From positions 372,001 to 436,000 of the forward strand of contig PLLO01000011.1 of assembly GCA_003142255.1 (NCBI GenBank): a stretch of DNA of 64,000 nucleotides, given 5' to 3'. Both the position numbers and the translations under genes were made by a program. Source of the DNA: Bacteroidales bacterium. Lineage in GTDB: Bacteria > Bacteroidota > Bacteroidia > Bacteroidales > VadinHA17. Of this stretch, positions 55,600-64,000 are shown piece by piece (the first letter of the stretch is position 1; every line of letters begins with the position of its first letter). The notes under the pieces are model-generated. The model was not told where the DNA came from. It did not search any database and saw only the letters and a list, made by a program, of their open reading frames with translations.

Positions 55600-57465
55600 A
55601 TGGTAATTATGAAGACGAAGAAAATAATACTATTAATCGGAGCAATTTTTGTTATCGTCAGCTCTTGCAAGAATTACCTGGATCCCTGGCCAAACGGGAA
55701 CTATGATAGCGAGACTATCTGGAATTACCAGAACCTGGTTCAGGGATTAATCAACAGGTGCTACGATAACATTAATGCACCCGGGATTGCCAACGCAACC
55801 CGAAACTATAATGACAACGAAGGAGTGAAGCTTGATGGCACTACAGACGATGCTGTTCTCTCAAACACCACCGAGGTAATGAACAGGTATGCAACAAACT
55901 CTATGGTTACATCACAGGACCCCTTTGCTACATTCTGGGACCGCGATTACAGGTCGATTGCACAGTGCAATATGTTCTTGCAGGACAGGCGTGGCTATAA
56001 TACCAGGTATATGACGAACGTATATAATAATAATCTGGTCAGGAAACGCTTGCAAGGCGAGGCATTCGCACTGCGTGCATTTTTTGAATGGGACCTGCTC
56101 CAGAAATTCGGAGGCAAGGGAACCGACGGAAATATGCTCGGTTTCCCGATCATTACGAAAATCATCAATGTTACCGATGAGGTTAATTATGCACGCAATA
56201 CTTTTGATGAATGCGTTCAGCAGATTGTAAGCGATTGCGACTCAGCTATCAAATACCTGCCACCGGCATGGAGGGATTTCCTCACACCCCCTGCTGATAT
56301 TGTTTACGGAGGTGGCAAATACTGGAACAGGATGGATGGCATGACCTGCAGGGCAATCAAGGCTAATGTTTATCTTACCTGGGCCAGCCCGAGGTTTAAC
56401 AGCGGTAATGTTATTGCCCGCTGGGACAGTGCTGCTTCGAATGCAAAGAAGGTGATAGATTTTAAAATTAATGTTGATCAGGTCGCCAGTGTAAACAGCT
56501 TCAGGCTCACGGATCCTGTTACATGGACAAACCCCAACTCGCCTGAAATTGTATTCTCGACTACTTATAAAACCGGGAACAATGACATTGAGAGAATGTT
56601 TTACCCGGCCGGTTTCCAGGGTAACGGCGAGGTCGGTGCAACGCAGGAGCTGGTCAATTCATTCGGTATGGCTAATGGACGTCCGATCGGCGATCCGCTT
56701 AGCCTGTATGATCCCACCAAGCCTTATCTGAACCGCGAACCAAGATTCTATAGTGCCATATGGTACAACACTGCTATTGCCAAGAAATTGACTGGCGGCG
56801 CAACAATGTACACATTTGAAAACTGGAATGAGGCCCCGACTGGCTCCCTGGTTGGCAAGGATGCTGCAGGAACAAGAGTCGACAACAGCCGGACAAACTA
56901 TCACATTAAGAAGTTCTGCTATATGGATCTGAACTTTGCTGCCGCAACACAAACTCCATCACAGCATTCGAAATTTATTATCCGCTGGGCACATATGGTC
57001 CTTGACTTTGCTGAAGCAGCCAATCATGTAACAGGCGATCCCAATGCTGCACTTTATGGTCTTACACCTAAAGCTGCCATAAAATATCTGAGAGCTAGGA
57101 AAACATACGACGGAGCAACTGCTACCTTTAACGTAGCTGACCCGTACCTTGATGCACAGACTACCGAAGCCGCATTTGATGCATTGGTAAAAAACGAGCG
57201 CAGGATTGAAACATGCTTTGAAGGGATGAGGTTCTATGACCTGCGCCGATGGACTACTGATGCTGACTGGCAATCGGTAATAAACCAGCCGGTTCATGGA
57301 ATGTATATAAAGGAACTCACTGTAGGTCCTGCTACATTCTCATATAATCCGGCATGGCAGATCGAGGTGCGTGACTTCACATCGCCTTATAACCCCATAC
57401 CTTACAATGAGATGTTAAGGATGAGCAAACTAATTCAGAATGAGGGATGGCCTTCATGGAACTAA
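55600..57465 (+). CDS. SusD/RagB-type surface glycan-binding lipoprotein 2
   Basis: A 621-residue lipoprotein with lipobox 'VIVSSCKNYLDPW'; ATG at 55600 or, giving a cleaner signal, at 55609 (MKTKKIILL). SusD features: 'LQGEAFALRAFFEWDLLQKFGG' (part; about 150), 'WAHMVLDFAEAANHVTGDPN' and 'KNERRIETCFEGMRFYDLRRW' (part; about 530). It starts 3 bp after the SusC2 stop; the next gene begins shortly after its own stop. Confidence 0.94.
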   Translation: MVIMKTKKIILLIGAIFVIVSSCKNYLDPWPNGNYDSETIWNYQNLVQGLINRCYDNINAPGIANATRNYNDNEGVKLDGTTDDAVLSNTTEVMNRYATNSMVTSQDPFATFWDRDYRSIAQCNMFLQDRRGYNTRYMTNVYNNNLVRKRLQGEAFALRAFFEWDLLQKFGGKGTDGNMLGFPIITKIINVTDEVNYARNTFDECVQQIVSDCDSAIKYLPPAWRDFLTPPADIVYGGGKYWNRMDGMTCRAIKANVYLTWASPRFNSGNVIARWDSAASNAKKVIDFKINVDQVASVNSFRLTDPVTWTNPNSPEIVFSTTYKTGNNDIERMFYPAGFQGNGEVGATQELVNSFGMANGRPIGDPLSLYDPTKPYLNREPRFYSAIWYNTAIAKKLTGGATMYTFENWNEAPTGSLVGKDAAGTRVDNSRTNYHIKKFCYMDLNFAAATQTPSQHSKFIIRWAHMVLDFAEAANHVTGDPNAALYGLTPKAAIKYLRARKTYDGATATFNVADPYLDAQTTEAAFDALVKNERRIETCFEGMRFYDLRRWTTDADWQSVINQPVHGMYIKELTVGPATFSYNPAWQIEVRDFTSPYNPIPYNEMLRMSKLIQNEGWPSWN

Positions 57466-57485
57466 CCTATAAAAAGAAAAAAGTT

Positions 57486-58478
57486 ATGAAAAAAATACTA
57501 GCTTTTATTATCTTATCCATAGCGCTGGTATCCTGCTATGAAAATTACATATTAGATTACACTCACACCGGCGTATATTTTCCTTACCAGCAGGATGTTC
57601 GTTCCTTTATTGTAGGTGAAGGCATGAAGATTGAGGTAGGCCCGGCATTTGGTGGTGTCAGGAAGAATACCATTGACCGGACTGTCAATTACGTGTTTGA
57701 TAATACACTTATCACTCCGGCACGTCTGAATCTTTTGAAAATAGCCTCACAACCCTATATCAAGAATGCCGCATTACCTGTGGTTACCCTCAAAAGGCTT
57801 TCAGGCACCTACTATACAATAACCGACAGCACTAAATTCATTATCAAATCGGGGTGGCCTAATGGCACCGTCGTAATTAAGGCTGATTCGACGAAATTCC
57901 TTAACGACTCGGTAAATACATTAATTTCGACCTATGTGCTTCCTTTCAAGCTCACTTCAGCACCTGAGATTGATACGATTCTTGCAAGCATGAGCACTAA
58001 CATCGTAGGCGTGAAGTTTGAGAATAAACTGTTCGGATATTACTGGCACGGTGGAGCAGCCGTTGTTAACCGGCCTACCCTGGCTGATACGACGATTGTT
58101 TACAAAACCACAATTCCTACCGCATCAGAGAACCCTACATGGACGCTTACAACTGCAGGCCCGAGCACATTGAAGGCTAATGCCTATTATAATGTTAATA
58201 ACACGGGAGTGACGCAGCAGCTACTGCTTGTTCTGAAAGGCACGAAAGTGTATGTCAGCGCTGCAGCGGGATCGGCCTTTGCCTTTACACCCGACGGTGA
58301 ATCTTCATTCAATAACCCGAAACTTCTCCAGGACAGGCGTATATACATTAAATATAAGTATACCAATGCGGTGAGCGGGTATACCTATCATTGCACGGAT
58401 ACGCTGAGATTCAGGAACAGGCTCCATGATGGTACAAATGAATGGTTCGATACGGATGCTTCACACTACACGAAGTAA
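57486..58478 (+). CDS. DUF1735/BT_3987-like surface lipoprotein
   Basis: A 330-residue lipoprotein (signal 'ILAFIILSIALVSCYENY', lipobox LVSC). An earlier ATG at 57447 overlaps susD2 and lacks a signal, so 57486 is chosen. The N-terminal part has 'YTHTGVYFPYQQDVRSFIVGEGMKI' (part), a pattern of the DUF1735 domain, and the rest is beta-rich and may hold a lectin-like C-terminal domain. Such proteins are usually encoded after susCD and act as extra surface glycan-binding proteins (SGBP-like). Last gene of the transporter operon, followed by a strong terminator. Confidence 0.8.
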   Translation: MKKILAFIILSIALVSCYENYILDYTHTGVYFPYQQDVRSFIVGEGMKIEVGPAFGGVRKNTIDRTVNYVFDNTLITPARLNLLKIASQPYIKNAALPVVTLKRLSGTYYTITDSTKFIIKSGWPNGTVVIKADSTKFLNDSVNTLISTYVLPFKLTSAPEIDTILASMSTNIVGVKFENKLFGYYWHGGAAVVNRPTLADTTIVYKTTIPTASENPTWTLTTAGPSTLKANAYYNVNNTGVTQQLLLVLKGTKVYVSAAAGSAFAFTPDGESSFNNPKLLQDRRIYIKYKYTNAVSGYTYHCTDTLRFRNRLHDGTNEWFDTDASHYTK

Positions 58479-58538
58479 GTATCTTACACCAGATCCCGGT
58501 GACGGGAGATGGTGAATTAAAGAATAATAAACAGAAAT

Positions 58539-58572
58539 AAAGCACCGCTTCAAAATGGAGCGGTGCTTTTTT
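58539..58572 (+). terminator. Intrinsic terminator after the susCD operon
   Basis: Perfect 11-bp stem AAAGCACCGCT / AGCGGTGCTTT with a 9-nt loop and six T (58567-58572), 61 bp after the DUF1735 gene stop. It separates the transporter operon from the GH2 gene. The remaining gap to 58796 holds a GGCTCTTTCAGAGCC hairpin (58612-58628) and A+T-rich sequence in which I see no clear promoter. Confidence 0.92.
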
Positions 58573-58796
58573 ATGATTATTCCCCTGATGGGATATTGGG
58601 TTATTCATATCTGGCTCTTTCAGAGCCATTTTCCTTAATGCTGAGGATATAAGTTATATCATAGGTAGTCATTTAATAATTAACATTAACAGATCCGAAT
58701 TCTTTTGTTTAGTATTGTACGATACATTAAAATTCATATTTCACTATCATTTTCATCCCGATTTCTTGTAATTTTATAGTGTACAATTCCTTAGCT

Positions 58797-61700
58797 ATGA
58801 AAAAGCTTTTTATTGTTTTATTACTGGTTTCATTTATAGCAACCGTATATTCCCAGAAACCCGGAACAGGACCTTCTAAAAACCCAAGGCAGGAGAAGAT
58901 CATCAATTCAGGCTGGACATTCAATTATTTCGCTGACGAACATGCCGACGACGGTTACCAGTCGCCCGGATTTGATGATTCGAAGTGGCCTGTAATAAGC
59001 ATTCCACATACATGGAGCACTTTTGAGACCACCGGAGAGGTACATCCATTCATAAAGAATCCATCGGAAAGCGATGATCCTTACTGGTGGACCGGATGGG
59101 GATGGTACCGTAAGCATTTCACAGTAAGCCCGGACCATACCGGACAGAAGATCTTCATTGAATTTGAAGGGGTCCAGAAATATTGCAAAGTATGGATTAA
59201 CGGGAAGTACCTGGGCGACCACAAAGGCGGTTATGGCTCGTTTGATTTTGATATTACACCTTATATTACTGAAGGAAAAGACAACGTGATTGCATCTGCC
59301 GTAAATAACAGGCAAAAGGACCAGTACATGATCCCGCCCATGGCTGCAGGTAATTTTGACGTGTATGGAGGGATATACCGTGATGTTACGATAGTAAAAA
59401 AAGATAAGCTTTATATACCTATGCAGGGATCGGCATCCCATGAGGGCGGAACTTTTGTGACTACACCGGCGGTATCTGAAAAGGAGGGCACGGTGAGGGT
59501 TCAGACCTGGGTGAAGAACGATAATGCCCAGCCGAAAGAGTGTACCCTTAACACTTATATCTTTGACGCAACAGGCAAAACAGTACAGTCAATAAAATCA
59601 AAATATACTGTTCATTCAGGCCAGCTGTACAAATTTGATCAGACTTTCAAGCCGATCAAAAAACCTAATCTCTGGTCGAATGAATCTCCTTATCTGTACA
59701 AGGTCTATTCAGAGGTAACAGATGGCACAAGGGTTACGGATGCTTACTCAAGTCCTCTCGGCTTACGCCGGTTAAGATGGGATTATAAGGAAAACTTTCT
59801 CTATGTAAATGGTCAGAAAATGGTTATACACGGAGGGAACCGCCACCAGGAATACCCATGGCTCGGCGACGCAATCCCGAAGTGGATCACCTTGATGGAT
59901 TTCACGGATATTAAGGAGAACCTGAACTATAACTTCATGCGCACAGCCCATTACCCTAATGATAAATATGTATATGAACTGACAGACAAATATGGTATTG
60001 TCATAGATGAGGAGTCGCCCAGCATCAAGAACCAGGACTTTTCACCCGAAGTTCAGCAGCAGCAGATGAAAGAGATGATACGGCGCGACCGGAACCATCC
60101 GAGCATTATGTTCTGGAGCATGGGGAACGAGACAAACCATGCCGTGGACTCAAAGTATGCAGTATCTGAAGATACGACAAGGATTCTGACAGCACGGCGT
60201 GTACTGGAGGGATCTGCCGGCGCATATGTTCATCATACCGACGAGAACCTTTCAATAGAGAACCTTCTGAGGTGTACAATTCGCGGATGGTACAATAAGG
60301 ATGTAAAGGATTTTGAACCTTCTGATGCCCAGCATTGCGGTACAGAGGAGTATCAGCAGAATATGCTCATAGCCAGCGGCAGGTTCGGCACCGGCAACTT
60401 GTGTACATGGATCTACGAGGATCATGGAGCCGACAGGGAATATCTTAACTCACCGCTGCTTCATGTAAATCCAAAAGGATATGTCGATGTTTACAGGGTG
60501 CCCAAATACGCATATTATTTCTGGCAGGCAACATATTCGCTGAAGCCCATGGTCTTCATCCAGCCCCATTACTGGAGATCTCAGTATCTTGGGCAGAAGA
60601 AGGACATCGTTGTAAGCTCGAACTGCGATAAGGTTGAACTTAAGGTAAACGGGAAAAGCAAGGGTACTCTTGTTCCCGATCAGAGCAATTTTCATTGCGT
60701 TACTTTCAGGGATATACTTGTTGAGAATGGGACATTGACTGTAGTGGCGACCAAAGACGGGACAACTATATCAACCCAGGTGGTTATGGCAGGCGATCCT
60801 GCAAGGATCATCCTGAAAAGCCAGGTTCAGAAATTTAATGCCGATCGCGCTTCTGTTGCAATAATAACAGCAGATATTGTCGATTCAAAAGGAACCCATG
60901 TCTATGGGGCAAATAACCCGGTAAAATGGTCTGTTTCAGGACCGGCAACACTCGTCGGACCATCAGTATATGAGTCAGATATTGACAAGCATCATGAACT
61001 TGAAGGAGTCTGGTATATGGATATGCCGGTCTCTAACGTAATCAGGTCGACAGGCAAGCCGGGAAGGATACATGTCATGGTTTCAGCTTCAGGTCTGGCA
61101 TCAGGGTCCTGCGATATTGATGCTCTTGAAATAAAACCGGACAACTCTGTTATTATTGAACCCGTTCCTGTTGATGAAGGAAGAAAGCCGGTTGCCAGGC
61201 CCTCATTTGTAGAGGAGAGACTCGATGAAATACCGGCAGAGATCAAATTGACTTATGATGAGCTGAAGCTTTCAGCCTCTGATAAACCGGGGTATGCAAA
61301 AGCTGTAAAGGATTATATCCTGAAAAATAACCAGGCCATCGATACATCATCGGTGGAGTTCAGAACATTGGTCAGCCTGTTTGCATCCCAGCTATTGAAT
61401 AATAACGGCCGCCTCATTGCCGATGATTATAACTTCAATGTCAGCCATTACAATAACTGCAGGCTTATATCAGGTTATATTAACAGTCTTAAGCTTCCGC
61501 CGCTCTTTAAGGATGAATTAAAAAAATATTATGCGGAAGCTGTCATAACCAAAGGGATGGAGAAAAATGCCGGCGACGAAATGAACTGGATGAACTGGAT
61601 CCCTTCCGGAGGTACAGTGGTTATCTCCCAGAATGGAGCATTGCCTGCATGGCCCAAAGGGACAATAGTAACTAACAAAACCAGTCTTGCGGAGCTCATA

Positions 61701-61910
61701 ACACTGGTTTACCCGGTTTTTGTGAATTATGACGCAGATGCAAAAGAGCGGGCCCTGACTTTCACCAGCAAAATGAATCCTTATATCACAGTTGAAACAG
61801 TCAGCGAACAGAGCAGTGAAGGCGATAAGCCGAAGGTAACGACAGTCTCGTATACTGCTATAAGAGGGAAGCCGATACTTATACCGCTAATTAAATTTAT
61901 CTCTCAATAA
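58797..61910 (+). CDS. GH2 glycoside hydrolase (beta-galactosidase-like), secreted
   Basis: A 1037-residue enzyme; ATG at 58797 begins a normal signal peptide ('MKKLFIVLLLVSFIATVYSQ'), six codons after an upstream ATG. Order: sugar-binding domain ('PVISIPHTWSTFETTG', 'WYRKHFTVSPDHTGQKIFIEFEG' in part), immunoglobulin-like domain, TIM barrel with acid/base Glu in 'IMFWSMGNETNHAVDS' (about 445), candidate nucleophile Glu in 'LCTWIYEDHGADREY' (about 543), then DUF4982-like ('VVSSNCDKVELKVNGKSKG') and further beta domains up to residue 1037. The long C-terminal tail (about 800-1037) is mostly unfamiliar. It probably acts on a beta-galactoside or beta-glucuronide in the same glycan. Confidence 0.88.
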   Translation: MKKLFIVLLLVSFIATVYSQKPGTGPSKNPRQEKIINSGWTFNYFADEHADDGYQSPGFDDSKWPVISIPHTWSTFETTGEVHPFIKNPSESDDPYWWTGWGWYRKHFTVSPDHTGQKIFIEFEGVQKYCKVWINGKYLGDHKGGYGSFDFDITPYITEGKDNVIASAVNNRQKDQYMIPPMAAGNFDVYGGIYRDVTIVKKDKLYIPMQGSASHEGGTFVTTPAVSEKEGTVRVQTWVKNDNAQPKECTLNTYIFDATGKTVQSIKSKYTVHSGQLYKFDQTFKPIKKPNLWSNESPYLYKVYSEVTDGTRVTDAYSSPLGLRRLRWDYKENFLYVNGQKMVIHGGNRHQEYPWLGDAIPKWITLMDFTDIKENLNYNFMRTAHYPNDKYVYELTDKYGIVIDEESPSIKNQDFSPEVQQQQMKEMIRRDRNHPSIMFWSMGNETNHAVDSKYAVSEDTTRILTARRVLEGSAGAYVHHTDENLSIENLLRCTIRGWYNKDVKDFEPSDAQHCGTEEYQQNMLIASGRFGTGNLCTWIYEDHGADREYLNSPLLHVNPKGYVDVYRVPKYAYYFWQATYSLKPMVFIQPHYWRSQYLGQKKDIVVSSNCDKVELKVNGKSKGTLVPDQSNFHCVTFRDILVENGTLTVVATKDGTTISTQVVMAGDPARIILKSQVQKFNADRASVAIITADIVDSKGTHVYGANNPVKWSVSGPATLVGPSVYESDIDKHHELEGVWYMDMPVSNVIRSTGKPGRIHVMVSASGLASGSCDIDALEIKPDNSVIIEPVPVDEGRKPVARPSFVEERLDEIPAEIKLTYDELKLSASDKPGYAKAVKDYILKNNQAIDTSSVEFRTLVSLFASQLLNNNGRLIADDYNFNVSHYNNCRLISGYINSLKLPPLFKDELKKYYAEAVITKGMEKNAGDEMNWMNWIPSGGTVVISQNGALPAWPKGTIVTNKTSLAELITLVYPVFVNYDADAKERALTFTSKMNPYITVETVSEQSSEGDKPKVTTVSYTAIRGKPILIPLIKFISQ

Positions 61911-62001
61911 AACCTCTCTGTGAAACTCTGTGCTTTTCTGCCTGCCGTATAATACTTCATAATTTCGGTAATAAATTTTATACTGTTTTTTCTATATTTT
62001 T

Positions 62002-62077
62002 ACCCCCTTTCATTTTCCCCCAAGGGGGAAAGGTTATTGAACTCCTTCCCCCGTGGGGGAAGGTTGGGATGGGGGTT
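62002..62077. repeat. C-run hairpin repeat, complete copy
   Basis: Intact reference copy: CCCCCTTTC, hairpin TTTTCCCCCAAGGGGGAAA, spacer, hairpin CCTTCCCCCGTGGGGGAAGG, TTGGGATGGGGG. It shows what the interrupted copy at 13979-14395 looked like. The gap 61911-62184 also holds two CACAGAG/CTCTGTG words and no gene. Confidence 0.85.
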
Positions 62078-62184
62078 TTTAATGAAGTCAAAAAGAAAAA
62101 AACTTATATAGAATTGTTACCTTTATAGTGAAGAATTACTCTGCCGGAGAGCCACAGAGGGACATAGAGGTTTATCCTGAATTT

Positions 62185-64000
62185 ATGAAAAGAATATTTT
62201 TTCTCATTTCGTTTTTATTGCTTTCAATCTGCGGAGTTAAAGGACAGAATCCCACAGCTAATGGTTATAAAGGCATCTGGTTCACGCTTGGACAGTTTTC
62301 TGATTACGGCGATAAATATTCCGGCGGACTTGGAACATATACCGCTGACCATGTTCCGATTGCGATTTATTCTCCTCAGGCAAAGAAGACATTTTTTGTT
62401 TATGGCGGAACAACAGGAGCCGATAAAAGACATCTTCTCGATATGGTCTCCTATTATGATCATGTAACTCACATGGTTCCGCGACCGGTTATTGTATATG
62501 ACAAGGAGGGCGTGGATGACCCGCATGATAATTCCGCCATCTCAATTGATAACCAGGGGTATTTATGGGTTTTTGTCAGTGGAAGAATGAGGTTCCGTCC
62601 GGGATTTATATACAGGAGTGAAAAACCATACAGCATCGATGGTTTTGAAAAGATAAGGGAAGCTGAAATGACATATCCTCAGCCATGGTGGGTTAAAGGG
62701 AAAGGCTTTCTGTATCTGTTTACAAAGTACACAAACGGGAGAGAGCTTTACTGGTCGACGAGCGCTGATGGAAAAACATGGGCGCCTGATCAGAAGCTTG
62801 CCGGTCTTGGCGGCCATTACCAGGTTACAAACATGTACAAGGGGAAGCTCGTCTCGGTATTCAATTACCACCCGGGGGGAAATGTCGACAAGAGGACAAA
62901 TATCTATGCCGTTCAAACGACTGACATGGGAAAGACGTGGACAACCATTGATGGCAACAAGCTTCAGACACCCCTGACTGATATACATAATCCTGCGCTG
63001 ATAAAAGATTATGAGGCTGAACACAAGTTGGTCTATATAAACGATCTGAATTTTGATTCAAAAGGAAACCCTGTGATCCTGGCAATTATAAGCCGTGATT
63101 TTCGTCCCGGGCCCGGTGGTGACCCGCGTGAATGGATGATCATTCACTGGAAAGACAATAAATGGAATTTTCATAAAGTATGTGAGTCAACCCATAATTA
63201 CGATATGGGATCTCTTTACATCGAAAAGGACTGCTGGAAAATCATCGGGCCCACGGATCCGGGTCCCCAGTATTACGGAGCAGGAGGTGAGATTGCCATA
63301 TGGATAAGCAAAAATGAAGGGCAGACATGGGAAAAGACACATTCAGTTACTCAAAACAGCGTACGTAATAACTCATACGTCAGGAGGCCGCTGAATGCAA
63401 ATGACGAATTTTATGCATTCTGGGCCGATGGTGATGCCGATAAATTATCTGAATCTCATCTGTATTTCTCGGATAAGAATGGGAAAAACGTGCACGAATT
63501 GCCCTATAACATGACGAACGACTTTGCAGAGCCGTCAATAATAAAGGTTACCGGCGACCGGCGACTGGCGACCGGCATTTCCGCGCATGGTACGTTCAGT
63601 TACCCGGCTGAGCCCGGCAGTACAAAAAGCGAGCTCTTTTCACTTAACATAAACGGAAAGGAGATTTATACGGAACAGTATAAAACCTATCACTATGCAC
63701 ATCTTAAAGTGGCGACGGCAATGGAGGTGATTCTAACTTCAAAGGAACCGATAACTGACATAAGAATAAGTCCGGCAAAATATGACATTACTTTAAAAAC
63801 TACTGCATCCCCCTGCACTTTTGTATTGCCCAAACCGGGATACTATGTTGTAAGGATAAACCAGAAATATAAGCTCTTCATTTTTGCTGATACTCCTGAA
63901 AATGGACCCGTCTCTGATACAATAAATATCTCAGGGCTGGGTGTTGATAATACGGGTGCACAAGTTGAGACCGAGGCAATCCAGAAAGCAATCGATAATG
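62185..64000 (+). CDS. BNR_4-type sialidase-like domain fused to a GH28/pectate-lyase-3-like domain, partial
   Basis: The frame is open from ATG 62185 to the window end (605 residues seen). Signal peptide 'MKRIFFLISFLLLSICGVKG' is followed by a beta-propeller-like region (about 25-430) with Asp-box-type pieces 'YWSTSADGKTWAP', 'AVQTTDMGKTWTTI' and 'WISKNEGQTWEKT'. After a linker the sequence 'GLGVDNTGAQVETEAIQKAIDN' (part, about 590-605) matches the N-cap of GH28/pectate-lyase-3 beta-helices. So it looks like a two-domain glycan enzyme. A GGTTACCGGCGACCGG-type repeat (63546-63575) is translated in frame inside it as VTGDRRLATG. Confidence 0.75.
   Translation, partial: MKRIFFLISFLLLSICGVKGQNPTANGYKGIWFTLGQFSDYGDKYSGGLGTYTADHVPIAIYSPQAKKTFFVYGGTTGADKRHLLDMVSYYDHVTHMVPRPVIVYDKEGVDDPHDNSAISIDNQGYLWVFVSGRMRFRPGFIYRSEKPYSIDGFEKIREAEMTYPQPWWVKGKGFLYLFTKYTNGRELYWSTSADGKTWAPDQKLAGLGGHYQVTNMYKGKLVSVFNYHPGGNVDKRTNIYAVQTTDMGKTWTTIDGNKLQTPLTDIHNPALIKDYEAEHKLVYINDLNFDSKGNPVILAIISRDFRPGPGGDPREWMIIHWKDNKWNFHKVCESTHNYDMGSLYIEKDCWKIIGPTDPGPQYYGAGGEIAIWISKNEGQTWEKTHSVTQNSVRNNSYVRRPLNANDEFYAFWADGDADKLSESHLYFSDKNGKNVHELPYNMTNDFAEPSIIKVTGDRRLATGISAHGTFSYPAEPGSTKSELFSLNINGKEIYTEQYKTYHYAHLKVATAMEVILTSKEPITDIRISPAKYDITLKTTASPCTFVLPKPGYYVVRINQKYKLFIFADTPENGPVSDTINISGLGVDNTGAQVETEAIQKAIDN

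Noticed and set aside
58908-59441. 177-codon minus-strand ORF.
   Set aside because: Antisense to the N-terminal domain of the GH2 enzyme.
62563-63024. 153-codon minus-strand ORF.
   Set aside because: Antisense to the BNR/GH28 gene that is open from 62185 to the window end.

Overview
The window looks like chromosomal DNA from a free-living member of the Bacteroidota (Bacteroidales/Marinilabiliales-like). The support is two SusC/SusD pairs, many secreted carbohydrate-active enzymes, promoters of the Bacteroidota type (about -33 TTG and -7 TAnnTTTG), little use of Shine-Dalgarno sites, and intergenic short repeats rich in C and G runs. I found no rRNA, tRNA, CRISPR array, transposase or phage gene.

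Layout. (1) 1-6.7 kb: carbohydrate genes, namely the end of a GH2-like enzyme, a DUF5009/HGSNAT-like membrane acyltransferase, a GH105 hydrolase, and a three-gene operon (Tat-exported Gfo/Idh/MocA oxidoreductase, DUF6807/PmoA-like protein, NIPSNAP protein). (2) 6.8-33.5 kb: one continuous minus-strand block of amino-acid biosynthesis: stand-alone TrpB2; an aromatic operon pheA-aminotransferase-tyrA-DAHP synthase/chorismate mutase-aroA; a full histidine operon hisGDCBHAF-IE; and a branched-chain operon ilvD-ilvB-ilvN-ilvC-leuA-leuC-leuD-cimA-like-leuB. (3) 33.7-64 kb: a polysaccharide utilisation locus. Its minus-strand arm carries GH28, an alginate-lyase-fold protein, GH29, PL6, a four-helix-bundle cassette, GH3 and GH97. 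Its plus-strand arm carries SusC/D, SusC/D, a DUF1735-type lipoprotein, a GH2 and a protein joining a BNR-type domain to the start of a GH28-like domain. The last one runs off the window.

The most notable result is regulatory. Each of the four biosynthetic units is preceded by the parts of a classical ribosome-mediated transcription attenuator: a Bacteroidota promoter, a short leader ORF rich in the cognate amino acids, and a strong intrinsic terminator before the first structural gene. The leaders are WSW for trpB2, YFYFYFYF for the aromatic operon, HHSH for his, and a long Ile/Leu/Val run for ilv-leu. The three operon leaders all encode exactly 20 residues. In three of the four a segment at or just before the leader stop codon can pair with the 5' arm of the terminator, which gives a plausible antiterminator. 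Together they read as one regulatory scheme used four times along 27 kb.

The intergenic DNA is also informative. It holds a 302-bp MITE-like element with 17-bp terminal inverted repeats and an apparent 10-bp target duplication inside a C-run repeat, a 64-bp tandem array, a perfect hairpin that covaries between two copies, a decayed DUF559-nuclease gene bracketed by inverted repeats inside the his operon, and a four-helix-bundle gene flanked by inverted repeats inside the CAZyme cluster. All functions are read from sequence by eye; no database search was run.
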